The notes under the pieces were generated by a model. The model saw only the letters and a list, made by a program, of their open reading frames with translations, was not told the DNA's origin and searched no databases. DNA of 64,000 nucleotides from Sanghuangporus weigelae (lineage: Eukaryota; Basidiomycota; Agaricomycetes; Hymenochaetales; Hymenochaetaceae). Made by a program: the position numbers and the translations under genes. The stretch spans positions 2,790,001-2,854,000 of the forward strand of contig CP137319.1 of NCBI GenBank assembly GCA_033182465.1, written 5' to 3'. This document shows, one piece after another, positions 45,957-62,261 of this stretch (position 1 is its first letter; each line of letters starts with the position of its first letter).

Positions 45957-46720
45957 TAATCAGAAAAGATTGCATAAAACGAAATTCAGAGCAACACACC
46001 ATGGAAATGCAGGATGATCTTCTCATTGGGATCCAGCCCTTCTGTCTTTGGGCGATTCGACGCCTTCACGTTGGTACTACTAAGCAAAGGTCTTCTCCGC
46101 CTCCACTCGTTGGGTCTTCATCATCTCCCCGATCTCATTTCAAATGAGATCGGCGGGAAGGGGCGACACCCAGACAAATCCAAGAGGGGCTGCATCGGGC
46201 GAATTTGCAGTAGTTTCTGGATCGGCACCAGGCGCGGATGGGAACGAGGTGGCATACCAGGTGGACACAAATCTACAAGCCCGGTGAGAGAACGCACGCA
46301 TAGCAGAGACTGTAAAAGCAACTCACGCTCGAATTCCTGGGACGAAGATGGAGCGACCAAACGACCAGGTTTTGCGAGGACGAAGGAAGGGTGGAATTGC
46401 AGTGATGACCCAGTACGGAAGCCTGACGAGGAGGGCGGACGTGATGAAGTAGGTCATGTACAGAGCTCGGAACGGTTGACGTCGAAACTCGAACATTGTG
46501 CGCTTGGCTACGGGGGGCGACGAGGAGGACTGAGGCGAATAGGGAGACGGAGGGGAGGTGGAAGTAGGTCGCTGAGGAGAAAAGAGCTGGACGAGGACAT
46601 GGACGCGTGAAAAGAAGGGGTTGGCCGTGCTTCTGCGTCCAATCTCTGCGCTTACATTCATGCCCAACACAAAAATTGATTGAACTCTTCATGATGTTGA
46701 TATTGTTCACATACATCACA
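45957..46720 (-). pseudogene. Second copy of the esterase 5' end, inverted
   Basis: This is the reverse-complement counterpart of 31565-32265, with paired coordinates summing to about 78225. It carries exon 1 of the HSL-type esterase in better condition than the first copy: ATG at 46496, a membrane segment ALYMTYFITSALLVRLPYWV, then TWSFGRSIFVPGIRA and an exon with the LPADLISNEIG block. It stops near the oxyanion motif intron and lacks the catalytic domain. Two stops (TAG TAG) sit at the position of the TGA in the first copy. It separates the ADH fragment from the SDR gene. Confidence 0.8.
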
Positions 46721-46748
46721 GAAGCTCCGCTCTTTTGCCCTACTGGCA

Positions 46749-47870
46749 TTAAAAAGAAACCGAATCCAAATCCGAAACAATTCTATTGTTTTTCCCTTTT
46801 CGTCTCAAGTCGAGCTTCATCTTCAGCATCTCCTTTGTCTTGATCTCCTCGCCCTTCTCTGCGAGCTCCGTCAAGTCCCACATGCAGCTCACAAACCTTC
46901 CACTCAGCCAATCCCGCCTCTCCTTAACAATCCATATCACACTCTCCGCATAGAGCTCCGGCGTATCAATCAATGCATCATGCAGCGCGGCTGGCATGAA
47001 ACTCAGCGTCATCGGCGACCGCACAAGCTCTGGGAAAAGCGCAACCGTATTGACGTTCGAAAGAGCGGAGCTCGACGAGAGCTCAACGGAAAGCACTTCT
47101 ATGAGATGCAGGAGCGCCAGTTTGCTTACCTAGTGCTTACCTAGACAAAGTTTCGATGTTCGTTAGTCAGTAGTTAGCAAATGTAACAATGGAAAGATCG
47201 TGTTTACCCCATATCCAGAGCACAAAGAGATCGTGTTATGTGCAGTGAAACTCCAGTAATTTACGATCCATTTCACACCAGACGGACTATCCTTGAGGAG
47301 CGGTAGCAGAGACTGAGTCACTGCCCAAGTTCCCCGAACATTCGTCTCCATGGCCGTCCACCAATCTCCCAGATCACTTTCGGTCAGTTTAACAGTAGCA
47401 TCAACATACCCACCAACATTCAAAAGTGTATCAATACTGCCAAAGGCGTCTCGAGCAACAGATACGCCCGACGCTATCGAATCAGCATCAAGAATGTCCA
47501 TTGCGACTTTCAAGACTGTTGCTCCGGGGCATTCATGATTTATCTGCTTCTCGAGCGCTTCTAGGGCATCCATGCTGCGCGTGCGAGCTGTGAGGATGAG
47601 ACCTGTCGCGCCAGCCTGGGCACAAGCAAGCGCAGCAGTGCGTCCGAGGCTGCTGCCTGCACCGCTTATAAAAACAACGCGTCTAGCAAGGTCTGTCAGA
47701 CCAATAGCAATGTCTTTGCACGAAGCATGGTGGATTTTACGCGTGAAATTGTCGCCCCGGAAAGGAAGAAGTCTACCAGCTTGGTCGGTAGCCTGGTGGT
47801 GAATGCCTTTTGTCGTGGGAGATATCTTCTCTATGACGGGCGACGATGCGTCGAGAATCGCAAGCAGCAT
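46749..47870 (-). CDS. Short-chain dehydrogenase/reductase
   Basis: An NAD(P)-dependent classical SDR. The start at 47870 leads into FTRKIHHASCKDIAIG, a lead-in seen in fungal SDRs of this type, then the cofactor motif VVFISGAGSSLGRTAALA (TGxxxGxG with Ser for Thr), the DILDADS acid patch, LLNVGGYVDA (NNAG-like) and IVNYWSFTAHN. An intron of about 90 bases (47115-47205 region) joins SGYG to VSKLALLHLIEVL, restoring the YxxxK catalytic pair. The C-terminus reads LFPELVRSPMT and WLSGRFVSCMWD and stops at 46749, right beside the inserted esterase copy, so the last residues may be altered. The substrate is unknown; in context it could oxidise or reduce an alcohol/aldehyde of the cluster product. 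Confidence 0.78.
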
Positions 47871-50121
47871 TTGACGGACGTCGGAAAGATAAGAACGGAT
47901 GGTTGCCTCGTCCCAGACGTCGCTTGCCTAATGCATCACAAATCATTGCATCTTCTGAATTGAAAGCGGCAGGTATGGTTCGCTTACCTGAACCTGCAAG
48001 CGCAGACTCCAGCAATGGAATAATCTCACCAATAATCCCGACCAGGCTCGGAGCAATGGAATTCTAACAAGGCAACTCACATCCTCTTCCAAAGTCGATG
48101 GCAAAAAACCATATCTGCCACTTCCACATCATCTCCTTCCGTCACTTGACTTCTTGTTCTTTAGCAGCAAATTGATGTTGCCCATGTTCGACGTGATGGA
48201 TACATATGGATTGCTGATGTCCTTTTACTAACCTTGGAGGGTGATTTAAGAGCTGTGCAGGCATCACATGAGGTGAATTCGCGTTTTCCAAATAATGGTC
48301 CATCTGCGCTTTTAACTGAGACATGACCGCGATAAGTTGCTCAGGCCACGGGTAAGAACTTGGTATGTAGTTGTAAGGCATGCGCAAACAGACCAGGCAA
48401 AGACCTGCGATGAAATGCGAGAGACCATTGTGAGGACTCCGATGAGACGAAGATCGTCTGTGCTTCGTCAACGAAATTGATTTTCTTCAAGGCGACGTTA
48501 GGGCAACGAATTTGCACGCTCGATGTGATCAGTCCGCGATCAAAGCATAGAAAGTTACCACTGAAAGGCTCGATGAAACGCTAGGAAGGCTAAGACGGGA
48601 GATGGGTGGTGTGTAAGCCTTGACTGCCTCGACACGTCTTGACAACCTATCAATCCACTTCTCATTCCTTTCCTTCCGATGCGTTATTTCCTATCTCCAT
48701 TTCCGACATCTGCACGGTCTTCAATGGATCTCCACTCGCAATACCCAGCACTCCTTCCTCCAAGCTCTCTGGAGCACTCCCTTCCACTAGTGTTTCCAGT
48801 CCAGCAGTCGCAGGCGCCGACCCCATAAAGGTGTCAAGCATTCCGCGCACCGATTTTTGCGCATCTTTAATCCCTTTTTGGCTCGTCTATGTTGCAAATG
48901 CGTGGCGAGCGTATGCATTCGCTGCGTAGCATTGTGAGGAACTTGAGAAATGCTATCCGTGCTCGCAAAACGTCTGCGGTGTTCAATTGCATCCTCCTCA
49001 TGCCATATACTCTTGACGTAGAAGAGCACGGGAAATCGAGAGCATGAAGCCGAGGGTATCATGCAGCCGAGACTGAACTGCTGGAGCTCATATTGACGTA
49101 TAGAACGACGGAATACGATGGGACGTGTCCAGTACGATTCTGAGTCTACGAGAATCCATAACTTCACTTGTACTAGTTGTTCGCGAGGGCAAAGAACAGG
49201 TTGGATGCCTTGTCGATTTGCGATACTGAGGTATCCGCATCAACATTACGATCCTTCGAACCACCCATCGGAAAGCGACAAAAATTGCATTCGGTCGGAG
49301 GATCGAGGTATTTTCACCACCACTTCCATATATCAGGTGCTTTAGATTGCAGGCGTACGCTTGCATCTGTCGAAAACGTAGTATGGTCTAGCGTTGATTT
49401 TGCGCCGTTCGAAATGGCGTGGCATCCTAGTCCGATGATGTGCTGAGCTGCAAAAAACATCGTACTGTCTGCACTGAACGGAACAACGTGTGATTTCAGT
49501 ACCGCGGATGATACCTCGCGACGTCGCAATTGTCATGGACGGAGTTGTGCAGTGGCTTGACACCCTGTTGTATGGTTGGACGCAAATTGCTACGCTGGGA
49601 CACAAATAAAAAACCGCAGGGCCAGCACCGGTCGTCCGAACCCATCGACTTCCCCTACACGATCACATAGAACCAGTTCTACATCAACACAGACAGAATA
49701 CACACCGTGCTCTCGCGCAGTCGAGATCTGAAGATGCCCGCAAACCTAGGCGCAAGGTCGGAACACGCGCTGCCGTGGGAGCGCTTCATATAGCGTACGT
49801 CAGAAAAACATTGTGTACCAGTAACTATTGAACATCTTGGGCCAGACAGAGGAGGCGGGAACACGCAACGGTTCACGCAAAATCGTCCTGCTGTATCTCG
49901 GTCGCCTGGTACGCCTTAAGCTCAATCCGAGACCCTGATTGATGGTGGCATTGATCGCTGTGACCGTTGCACTGAAGTATCAACGATTAGGAAGTTTTCG
50001 TCATCATGACTAATATTGAGTTGAGATACAGGTGAGATGGGGGGACACCGGATACCCGGGCGGGAAGCACATTTATTACATAATATTCTGTACCATATAC
50101 AGTCACGTGACCGATCTCCTC
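47871..50121. other. Long region without a firm gene
   Basis: This 2.25 kb contains several unrecognised frames. The most protein-like is on the minus strand at about 48880-48662 (an exon-like piece with MLDTFMGSAPATAGLE, preceded by an AG acceptor), and another at 48471-48142. Neither could be joined into a gene. The bases from 49540 to 50120 look intergenic, presumably downstream of the halogenase. Confidence 0.35.
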
Positions 50122-53328
<3,207 letters not shown>

Positions 53329-56300
53329 ATGGGGTTCGATCTTTTAGCAAGTCCTTCACGAGGCCTCGTGGAGTTGCTCCGTGCTTATCGTGATGAGAAT
53401 CCTGACGCCGTCTACCTCCATATCCTAGATGCGGACAAGGAAGGCTGGCCGTCAATCATTAAGACTCGTCGTGATCTTCTCGACGACTCTAGATCTGTTG
53501 CGGATGAACTTCTTAGAAGTGACACAATACATCGGTCAGGAGAGCCTCTATTCAAGTGTGCGATCATAGGCAAAAGTGGTTACTCGTACCTTGTACATTT
53601 TCTTGGAGCTATGATGAATGGGTGGGTGGTAAGTATGATGCAAATCTCATAGACCTGGCGTGGAAATAATTCCCGAATTTCTAGCCCATCATCCTTTCTC
53701 CACGGAATAGTCACGATGGCATTGAAGAAATTATACGACTTTCGGACTCTCGGCACCTGATCATAGATAATACCGTGCAAGTAAATGCCGATACCCTATC
53801 AAACAAGATTCCTGGAACCTTGATTCATAGAATGGACGTATCTAGTCTTATACACAAGGGTGTTTCAAAGAATTTAGAGCGGAATGAGAAGTCTTCCGCG
53901 ATTATCGAAACCGGAATGCAACATCCGGGATGGTACGTTCATACTTTGGGCTCTACAGGCGAGTACCTTGACCATTACTCAGAAGGATGTCTGATGAATA
54001 GCCAGGTCAGCAAAAGCTCGTAGAATGGAAGAATTGGCAGATAATTCGCCGTATGCTTGACCTGAATAAGACGAAATACGACGGTCGCTTTCTAATTGCT
54101 ACCATGCCAATGTTCCATGTAAGTTGCGACATGAGATGATTGAAGGTATCAAACTGAATACCGCAATAGGCCATGGGACTGACATCATTTTTGCTGTGGC
54201 CTATCAGTACCGGCGTCATTCCTGTCGTTACAGAGTCGAAGTATCCGATGACTGGCGAACGATTTCTGACTTTGATGAAGATGTATCCCGGATCCGTGTC
54301 AATGGTTGCCCCAGCCATATTACAAGAGCTAGCATCTCTTGGACACGACGCCATTCACATAGCAAGCTTAGCCCACCGCATCATCTTTGGAGGTGCACCG
54401 TTGCTTCCGGAGATTGGTGACAAACTTGTCAGCCACGGTGTCAAGCTCATATCGGGTTTCGGAACGTGAGCGATGCTCGTAATTAATGCCTGTCTCGTTC
54501 TCTCATCGTTTCAAAGCTCCGAAACTGGTGGTCTTAACCTCATGGATCTGCCGTCCCAAGATCCACAAGACTGGCAGTATTTGCGCTTTGTCTCTCCGAG
54601 CGAAATCATTCTTGAGCCCTGTGGAGAGGGAGCAGAAGTGCGACAAATGATAGTTAAAGTCCGTCACAAACGTGTTTTCATCTGGACATTTTCCACTAAT
54701 TTGGTCATTTATGTATAATCGTGGTAAAGCCTGGTCCATATCTTGCATCAGAGCTCGTAAATCATTATGATCCTGTTGGTTTTGAGACCGGAGACTTATG
54801 GGCCGAGCATCCTACAATTCCAGGTCTGTCCTATAATACCAGAAGCCCAAGATTTCTCACATTTATCTAATCCTTAGGGCTTTGGCGCCATATGGGCAGA
54901 CGAGGCTTTGTGGTAAGGTCCTTCGCGGCTCTTGCTTAGTTCTCTCACTTACTCTATTCAGACTGTTCTTAGCAACGGGGAAAAGACTGATAATGTGCAG
55001 ATCGGTACGGCTCCTACTAAGCCACAAAATACTGTCAAAGAAACTGAGTTATGGCTTCTAGAGACACAGTTCATAAAGAACCCCTTGATCTCCCATGCAA
55101 TAGTCTTCGGAGAACGTCGGCCACAGAATGGTGTTATCATTGTGCCGCGAGCTTCCTCTATCGACTCAGAGCACTTTCTTGATTCCATATGGGAAACTGT
55201 GGAATACGTTAACACTATTGTTCCTCAACAATTGCGTCTTATCCGTCCTCTTGTGGTCGTCGCTAATAGCTGCAAAGGAATTATATTCACAGACAAATCA
55301 ACAATTGACCGTAAGAGAATGCTGGAACTTTATGCGGAAGAAATCGCTGCTGCATATTCTCGCATTGAGACTGGGGTCTCATCATTTCCCATTCCCATCA
55401 GCCAGGATGAATGGTCGATGTTCGAGCATATACGCAACATTATCTCGGGCATTCTGGGAAAAAATGTTGATGATCAGGCTAACTTATTTGATGAAGGTTT
55501 GTCTTGTCTTTATATCCGTACTACAGCTCAAAATAAACCCTCCACAGGAATGGATTCATTATTGGCATTGTCGTGCCGCTCTTACCTGATGCCTCTGTTG
55601 CGTTCAGTTCGGAAAGAAAGCGAGGTGCCGCGAAACCTGCTTTACATCCATCCGTCTATATGTTCTTTGGCACACTTCGTTAGAACTTCACCATTCGCGC
55701 TTATGAACGAAACAGTCGACGACGAGAGAATTGATGCCACGGTCGATGAATTCTCAAATGGCTGGCATGGAGAACATTTTCAAGCCCGCTGCCGTCATAG
55801 AACAGAGCATTCTGATTATGTCGTGGTTCTTACTGGTTCCACCGGAATGTTCGGCAGTCATATTTTGTCTGAATTTCTTCGAGAAGATAAAGTTTCAAAG
55901 TTGTTCTGTCTTAACCGAAGGAGACCCTCTACTCCTATACATGACAGGCAGCAGCAGAACATGGACGACGCTGGTCTACTCGCAAAATACGAAGAGCGAG
56001 TTGAGTTCTATGAGACAGACATATTGTCTCCTGATTTAGGACTTTCGGCGGATGTGCTTACTAGAGTAAGATTATTTCGTCTATGATAGGAAAACGTTGA
56101 CTGATGTTGGGACAGATCCGGTCAACTGCTACCCACTTTGTGCATTGTGCTTGGGAAGTGAACTTCAACCACGGATTAGAAAGATTCGTAAACACCCACA
56201 TAGCCGGTATACGCAAACTCATAGACCTGTGTCTGTCGTCTCGGCTGCTAAACGTTCCGCAATTCATCTTCATCTCCTCGATTGCAGCTGTCGCTCAGTT

Positions 56301-57013
56301 CGGTAACGGTGGAGCTATTCCAGAGACTATCTTTGATGACAGCTCCACTGCCATGCAACAAGGGTACGGTCAGTCGAAGCACGTTGCTGAGAGGATACTG
56401 GCCAGAGCTCATGCCATGACTGGTTTGCCCGCAACAATCCTGCGCGTTGGTCAGCTTTCTGGAAGCAGTGTATCAGGTGCATGGAACATGAGCGAATATA
56501 TCCCCATCCTTCTTCAAGCAGCTCTGGTTCTTGGGATCATACCTGAAAGAATTCCTGTCAGTGTTTCTGATCCGATAGTCACAGCCATTCTGATGAAAAT
56601 GATTGCAGGACGTTCATTGGATGCCTGTGAATATTGCTGCCGGAATCGTCCTCGACATTCTGCAACACAAACATGAGAATCGCGATGTACAAGTCTACCA
56701 TATCGAATCTCCATATCTCCTTCTAGGAACAGATATCATTCGCTGGACCGTGGAGTTTTCTCGTGGATGCATCAAGCCCGTCCCCTGTCAGGAATGGCTG
56801 AGTACAGTCCAGGCCTCCTCCTCGCCTAACTTGAATGCAAGAAAGCTTCAGGAGTTTTTCCGGGGATGGCTCGACGCTGGCCAGCCTATGAAGACCTTGT
56901 CAACTGAAGGTACTGCCCTGAGGTCTGGAAGGATGAACAGTGGGCGCATCACGAAGGACATTTTTGCTAAATATTATGCTTTCATACAGCAGAGGACTTG
57001 TCAGATGCGGTAA
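53329..57013 (+). CDS. Adenylate-forming reductase AFR2 (A-T-R, NRPS-like)
   Basis: A second adenylation-carrier-reductase protein. The start at 53329 (MGFDLLASPSRGLVELL) suits the family better than 53293. A domain: AIIGKSGYSYLVHFLGAMM; A3 GSTGQQKLVEW, restored by a GC..AG intron at 53959-54005; IATMPMFH to GMGLTSFLLWPI; RIIFGGAPLLPEIG; A5 FGT to SETGG; FETGDLWAEH; and the A10 lysine in TDKSTIDRKR near 55300. Carrier: LFDEG to MDSLLAL across an intron, with the phosphopantetheine Ser. Reductase: VLTGSTGMFGSHIL, ATHFVHCAW, FISSIAAV, YGQSKHVAE, RVGQLSGSS, VHWMPVNIAAGIV. It ends at 57013. All core motifs are present, so it is the better candidate for an active reductase. Divergent from the halogenase. 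Confidence 0.87.
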
Positions 57014-59609
57014 TATACTGCAGATCGAAATAAATGGAGGACCTATTTGCACTTTTACAGGGATGTCAAACCGACTTCAGACAATTCGTCAGCTTGAGAC
57101 GGGATCAGAATTGGAGCACTACTGGACGCCGATCAGACTTGGATCTAGTACAAATCGCGGAAATTGCAATGTACTTTTATTTATTCAAAAAGACGGAGCA
57201 AAAAACTTACATTCAGCAACTCGCTGCTATCCGTAGGCTTAGAGCAATTAGGCTCCAATCAACAACTTCGAGGCTGCGTCTTGAGTTACGCTAAGCAGGA
57301 AATGTAGCTTATTCTTCTTGCATTAACCAGGTGTTGTACAAAGAGCGTCTCGACGAACTCGTTCATCCAGACTTTCAGCTCGTTCTTGATTCTACAATAA
57401 GACCCATCAGACGTGTCTGAGCGGACTTTGCAATTTGGATATTCCAAAGATCTCACCGGCGTTAGGCTCACGGTTCATACAGTATACAGTCTGCGAGTTG
57501 CCCATGTGCGTGATTTGACGAAACCACGGTCATGTGCAGGAATACAACTAGCACATCCGCCCTCGACTCCGTTTCTACGGACAAATTCTTGACTTGATTG
57601 CGAAGGTAGCTCGGCAGCGTGGCGCAATGCAATTACAACAAAATCGCCCGCCCATAACAATGATGAAACTGGGTCGACGCAAATTGCTGTTTGGGACAAG
57701 ACCAAGTGAGCGAATTACAATTTTCAACTGATTAAGAAAGGTGTTCTGGCGAGTGACGATTCAGCGATGAACATCAAACTAGAGACGACAGAAGTGGGCA
57801 GGCTATCCGTAGATTTGATAAGTTTGCCCTAGCCGAGAGTGACGTGGAACCGTGAAACAGAGCCATACAAAAGAGCTCACCACTACTGCAGCTGGTCCTC
57901 CATTCTGTCCTTAGCGAATTCTGATGCAACTTGCAGCCCACGTCCGAGGGCTTGACACTCGACTCCCAAGATGAGCGGTATGGCCGACGATTGGGCATCC
58001 AGTTTTTCAGGACCAGGGGCCAGGGCAACACTGACACACCGACAAGGGCCGGCGTTTGGTTGACATGCTGAATTTATACATACGTCCCCACACATTGTTC
58101 ATGAGACGAGACGAGACGAGACCAAGACTGACCGCGACAATCGCACCGCACAGTGAATTCGTCTATAATAATTCATCAAATATTCTCAGCATCTTCCAGG
58201 CCTAGACATACAAACAATAGAGTAAATCAAATTTGATTCTGCGCTTACTTCAAGACAGTCGTGCTACATAGTTCAGACAAGAGGTTCGTTGATGAAATTG
58301 ATGAATGCGCAAGTGTTTCTGACAAGATGGCCAGCAAGACTGCTGACTTACTGCTGAATCAAAGCACCAGAGACTTGATTTTGAATTTCCATGTGTGACG
58401 CTTTCGTCTCAAAAATCGAATCCAACAAGCAACTGTTTGCGTTTATTGATGTACGGGAATAAAGCTAAAGCAGGAGGGAAAGCAATCAGTTCCTAGATGT
58501 GAGCCGGCCCCTCGATCGAAACAAGAATGGCCTGTCGGACTTACCGCAATAGCCATTTAATATCGCTATGATGCAGCGTCGACTACAGGTTATCTTGCGA
58601 TACTACAAAAGGAATGAAGTTTTCCCACATTCTCTTTGTAAGTTTGACCGGAGTAGACTCGTTGGCTGATTTCACACAGATTGACACAAGAATATCCTTT
58701 CCCGGAGTTGCTATGGGATGAAGAAGTCGGGCACCTCGGACTGGTGGATATGGAGTCGATGTTCTAATCTCACAGTAGCCAAACTACTGCCACAAACCAG
58801 CATATCGGAATCTCGCTGATTGCAGCAATGTGCGTCCTAACACATGCATGTCAATATTTTTCAAATTTTTCACTCTCACGAAGAGTCACTAAGCTATTGT
58901 AGTGGCGAAAGACTTACATTTAGTTGAAAATCGATCAGGTTCAGGATCTCACACGTTCAAGAAGGCCTTCGATTCACGGCATTCCGTACCCTCTTTCTTC
59001 CTGATTAATGCTGACGGGATGGATAACGATAGTGACCAGATGGGGCATCATAGTGTATTCTCATCCATGTTCCGTGGTTGTCGCTGTAGGGGCGGTCGGA
59101 TCTAGATGCGTGGATGATGTTTGATGCCAGACAACTAAATGTCGCGTCAGGATCACTTCTTGTTACTCGGATCTATCTTTGATAAAATCACTAGTCAGCG
59201 GACAGAACAGGGGGGGGGGTCGTTGGAATGTCCAGAGGGGACTCAGTCGCTTGCTTCCAAATTGATTCGTCTTCCCGTCTTATATTCTCTCTCGGCTAGC
59301 TCTATATACCAATGTATCTGATGGCAGGAGCAACAGCATTGCCATTCCTTGAATCCTTATTGGCGAGTTAGGTCAGTACAGAAGTTGATCTCTCATAACA
59401 AGTCAGAATGAATAGCTTTGTACTTGATATCGGAGTAGATTTCAAAGTTTCAGCACAGCTTCGAATAACTATGATGTTCTGATCCATCTCAGTTTGGTTC
59501 CACTTCATTTCTTCATCGAATCAATGTATTTATAGGATATCCCAGTAGTCACTGCTGACCTCATAACATACAATAAATCCAAACGGGATGCGTTGACATA
59601 GGCATCATC
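57014..59609. other. Long region without a supportable gene
   Basis: This 2.6 kb beyond the cluster has only short unrecognised frames on both strands. Simple sequence includes a run of four GAGAC units near 58105 and ten consecutive G at 59210-59219. It probably marks the right edge of the biosynthetic cluster. Confidence 0.4.
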
Positions 59610-61039
59610 ATGCCCCACTTCTCGCAGACAGATACGACTTCAGAACATACAGATGGCACGTTGGAACTTCAGCTGACTCGTTATTTGGCGTGTAAGTACA
59701 TCATTCCGTGACGAAACAGCTATTCTGATTAATTAATATTCTAAGTTGCTGCCATCTCAATTATGCTATACGATTCAGTATTATCACTTGAAGTTGAACG
59801 CAGAATCATCTGGGCAAGATTAACAGCAGCGAAGATAGCGTATGCACTGTATCGGCTCCTTATGTTGGTTTCCGTCCTCATTTTTCTGAGTGGTTGGTGC
59901 AGGCATTCCAGAATATTCAGTAGTTATTCTGATATACTCAACTTGTAGCTTCCCTCTCTCCGGGGAAACTGACACGAAACTGGGTTCGTTTAATTTCACC
60001 CTGAATTTGACGGGGAGCTTACGTTGTCTCTTCAGTAAGTGACCTTAGGTGCGAAGATCGAACAACTTTGATTATCCGATCATACGAAGGTGCGAGACGA
60101 CCGTACATATCGTCAGTATTGTCATGCACTCGTCAGATTCGCTCGGGCACTGTGAGTCTATATATCTTTAGCATATTTTACTGCACAATTCTCTGATTGA
60201 GCGGCAAGTCTTGGTGATTTTCAGGACATTCGTACTATGGGAGCGGAAACGCGGTATCCTGTGGCTCCTATGCATAGGATCCTTTTCTGTAAATGTCGTG
60301 TCTTATGCATTCTTAATTCTGGCCGTGAAGCATATGCAAGGTCAGCCCAATGTCATATGTCGTATACCTATCGTTGATATAGATCTCCAGTCATTCCTAT
60401 CATTCCTGTTAACACTTGTGCGCCTCGCGTGGATCCCAAATTCGCTCTTGGAGCTTGGATACCTCAGGTACGTGTACAACATAGACCCTGTTGACACTAG
60501 CCTGCTTATTGTTTCATTCTAGGCAGCTTTCGACATCTACGTCTTTGGATTACTCTGGTGGAATACTTTGGATAGGCCTCGTCTTCCTGGTCAGAGTCTC
60601 ATTAAAGCTGCCTATGAAGACGGATTGTTCTTGATTCTCGTACGGTTCGCTTTTTCAAGTACCTCTGTGCATGAAATTCACCCTCTACTCTTCTAGGCTA
60701 CATGGGGTACGTCTAACTTATTACGTACAATGCATATGTATATCATGAGATCATCGCAGTGATCAGGATGGTGAACATAATCTGGTGTAGTCTAAGTGAT
60801 GTGAGAACAGACCCACCTATCAGGAGGGTGCATCAGAGGTACTCAATGATTTGATCCAGGAAAATACGGTCCTCATTGGTATTGCCCTTGTGGAAGCATT
60901 AATCGCTGTGATTAACTTGCGACTTCTTCGACGCACGTTCCAATCTGCCTCCATGCATGGCGATGGGAGAATGAACAGCGAACTGGAATTGGATATGCTT
61001 ATACAAGATACGAATCATAGTGAAGACATGCATAAATAA
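59610..61039 (+). CDS. DUF6533 domain membrane protein
   Basis: A multi-pass membrane protein of the Agaricomycete DUF6533 family. The start at 59610 (MPHFSQTDTTSEH) joins LTRYLA to VAAISIMLYDSVLSLEVERR IIW, the hallmark start of the DUF6533 domain, followed by AKIAYALYRLLMLVSV. Later segments are VIFRTFVLWERKRGILWLL (the RxxALW-like motif after helix 3) and SFSVNVVSYAFLILAV, then a C-terminal helix (VLIGIALVEALIAVINLRLL) and an acidic tail ending at 61039. Several small introns; the middle exons around 60530-60840 are less certain. It resembles a receptor in topology, but its function is unknown. Confidence 0.72.
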
Positions 61040-62261
61040 TGAGAAGATGTTAACGCACTGCCAAATGTAGCTCTTCGCTACCAGTACCCACAAATGTATT
61101 TAGTTCTTGATTACGGGTATTCAAAGGCGCTGCTGACACGAATAGAAGCTCCGCACCGCTAGTTTTTTTTTTCCTCCAAATTTACTCGACTTTCCGCTAT
61201 AGGTAATGCTTGTCCAGCACGAGGGGCACCGAGATTAGCAGCACTTCAGTAGACGCCAGTAAAGTTATGTACAATTCTGCGGCGTTGTTGCTTTGGTTGC
61301 TGACAATAGACGTGACGTGAGACACGTCATTACTGTCCTCAACCAATTGCTAACCAGTCTGTGATCAGTTGGTAATTAGAAAGTTGCGTAGTTACAGAGA
61401 TAATAAGTTTGGCATGACATACTGATCGAACAATCTCAGAGGAGCATAACCGTACCTGCATTGACATGTTGTAAGATGGTAGTCACATTAGGAAGATCGT
61501 TTTCAAGCGCAAGAGCAAAACTTTCATTCTTGCGGATGCGGAACTTGCCGAGTTGAGCAAACATCGAGTTGTACATATTTCAACAAGGACATCGACTGCA
61601 TGGTTCGAGTCAGATTATATTTGGGCTCTGGAACGGTCGTCAGAAGTACCTTTGACAATATCGAAGAGAACATAGTAGATATCATCTATTCTGAAAAAAA
61701 GCTATGTGAAGTATATTGGGGAGCCGGCACCTAGTTTCAAGAACATCATAACAGGGTGGGCATCCCGGAATTCACAGCCACATTACCGTGGAACGTGCAG
61801 AGCAGAAGACAGGTTGGGGATTCGACACTCAAGTAAATGCAAGAGAAATATAAGGAATGGAAACAAAGGATATGTTCCATGGAACCTTCATCCAGATACC
61901 TTTTTTGCAGTCAAAAGTATACTACATATCCTTTGATCGTCATTGCTTTCGTCATTCAAGTATCAGACAAGATGTCAGAACGTGAACTGACAGGTCAGAT
62001 AACAAATATTGTCCCAGAGAATTGACCAATCCGGAAGAAAATATACGAATACACTCTTGTAGTAGATAAAGTGCCCAGGAACTAATGTTTTTGCCTGTCG
62101 ACGGTGTATCAACTGCACTTCCATTTGCCAATTACTTTTTCTTGTATCAAATGATATAGCATTTAGCGAAGTACTCCTTACATCAAGTCTTAAACGTTTA
62201 TACGCATTTCAGAGCCGCAGCGAATACCCCGACATAGCTCAAAATGGGATGGGTTGTTCAC
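61040..62261. other. Intergenic with weak exon-like pieces
   Basis: No gene is called. On the minus strand, 61695-61460 shows two exon-like pieces with good splice signals (IDDIYYVLFDIVK, and a Lys/Ser-rich piece), which could belong to a small unknown gene. A T-run sits near 61164-61172. Confidence 0.3.

Noticed and set aside
47115-47215. SDR appeared to lack its catalytic YxxxK
   Set aside because: An intron joins SGYG to VSKLA and recreates Tyr-x-x-x-Lys.
53959-54024. AFR2 adenylation motif first appeared broken (EYLDHYSE then a stop)
   Set aside because: A GC..AG intron restores a complete A3 motif and the downstream frame, so the gene is treated as intact.
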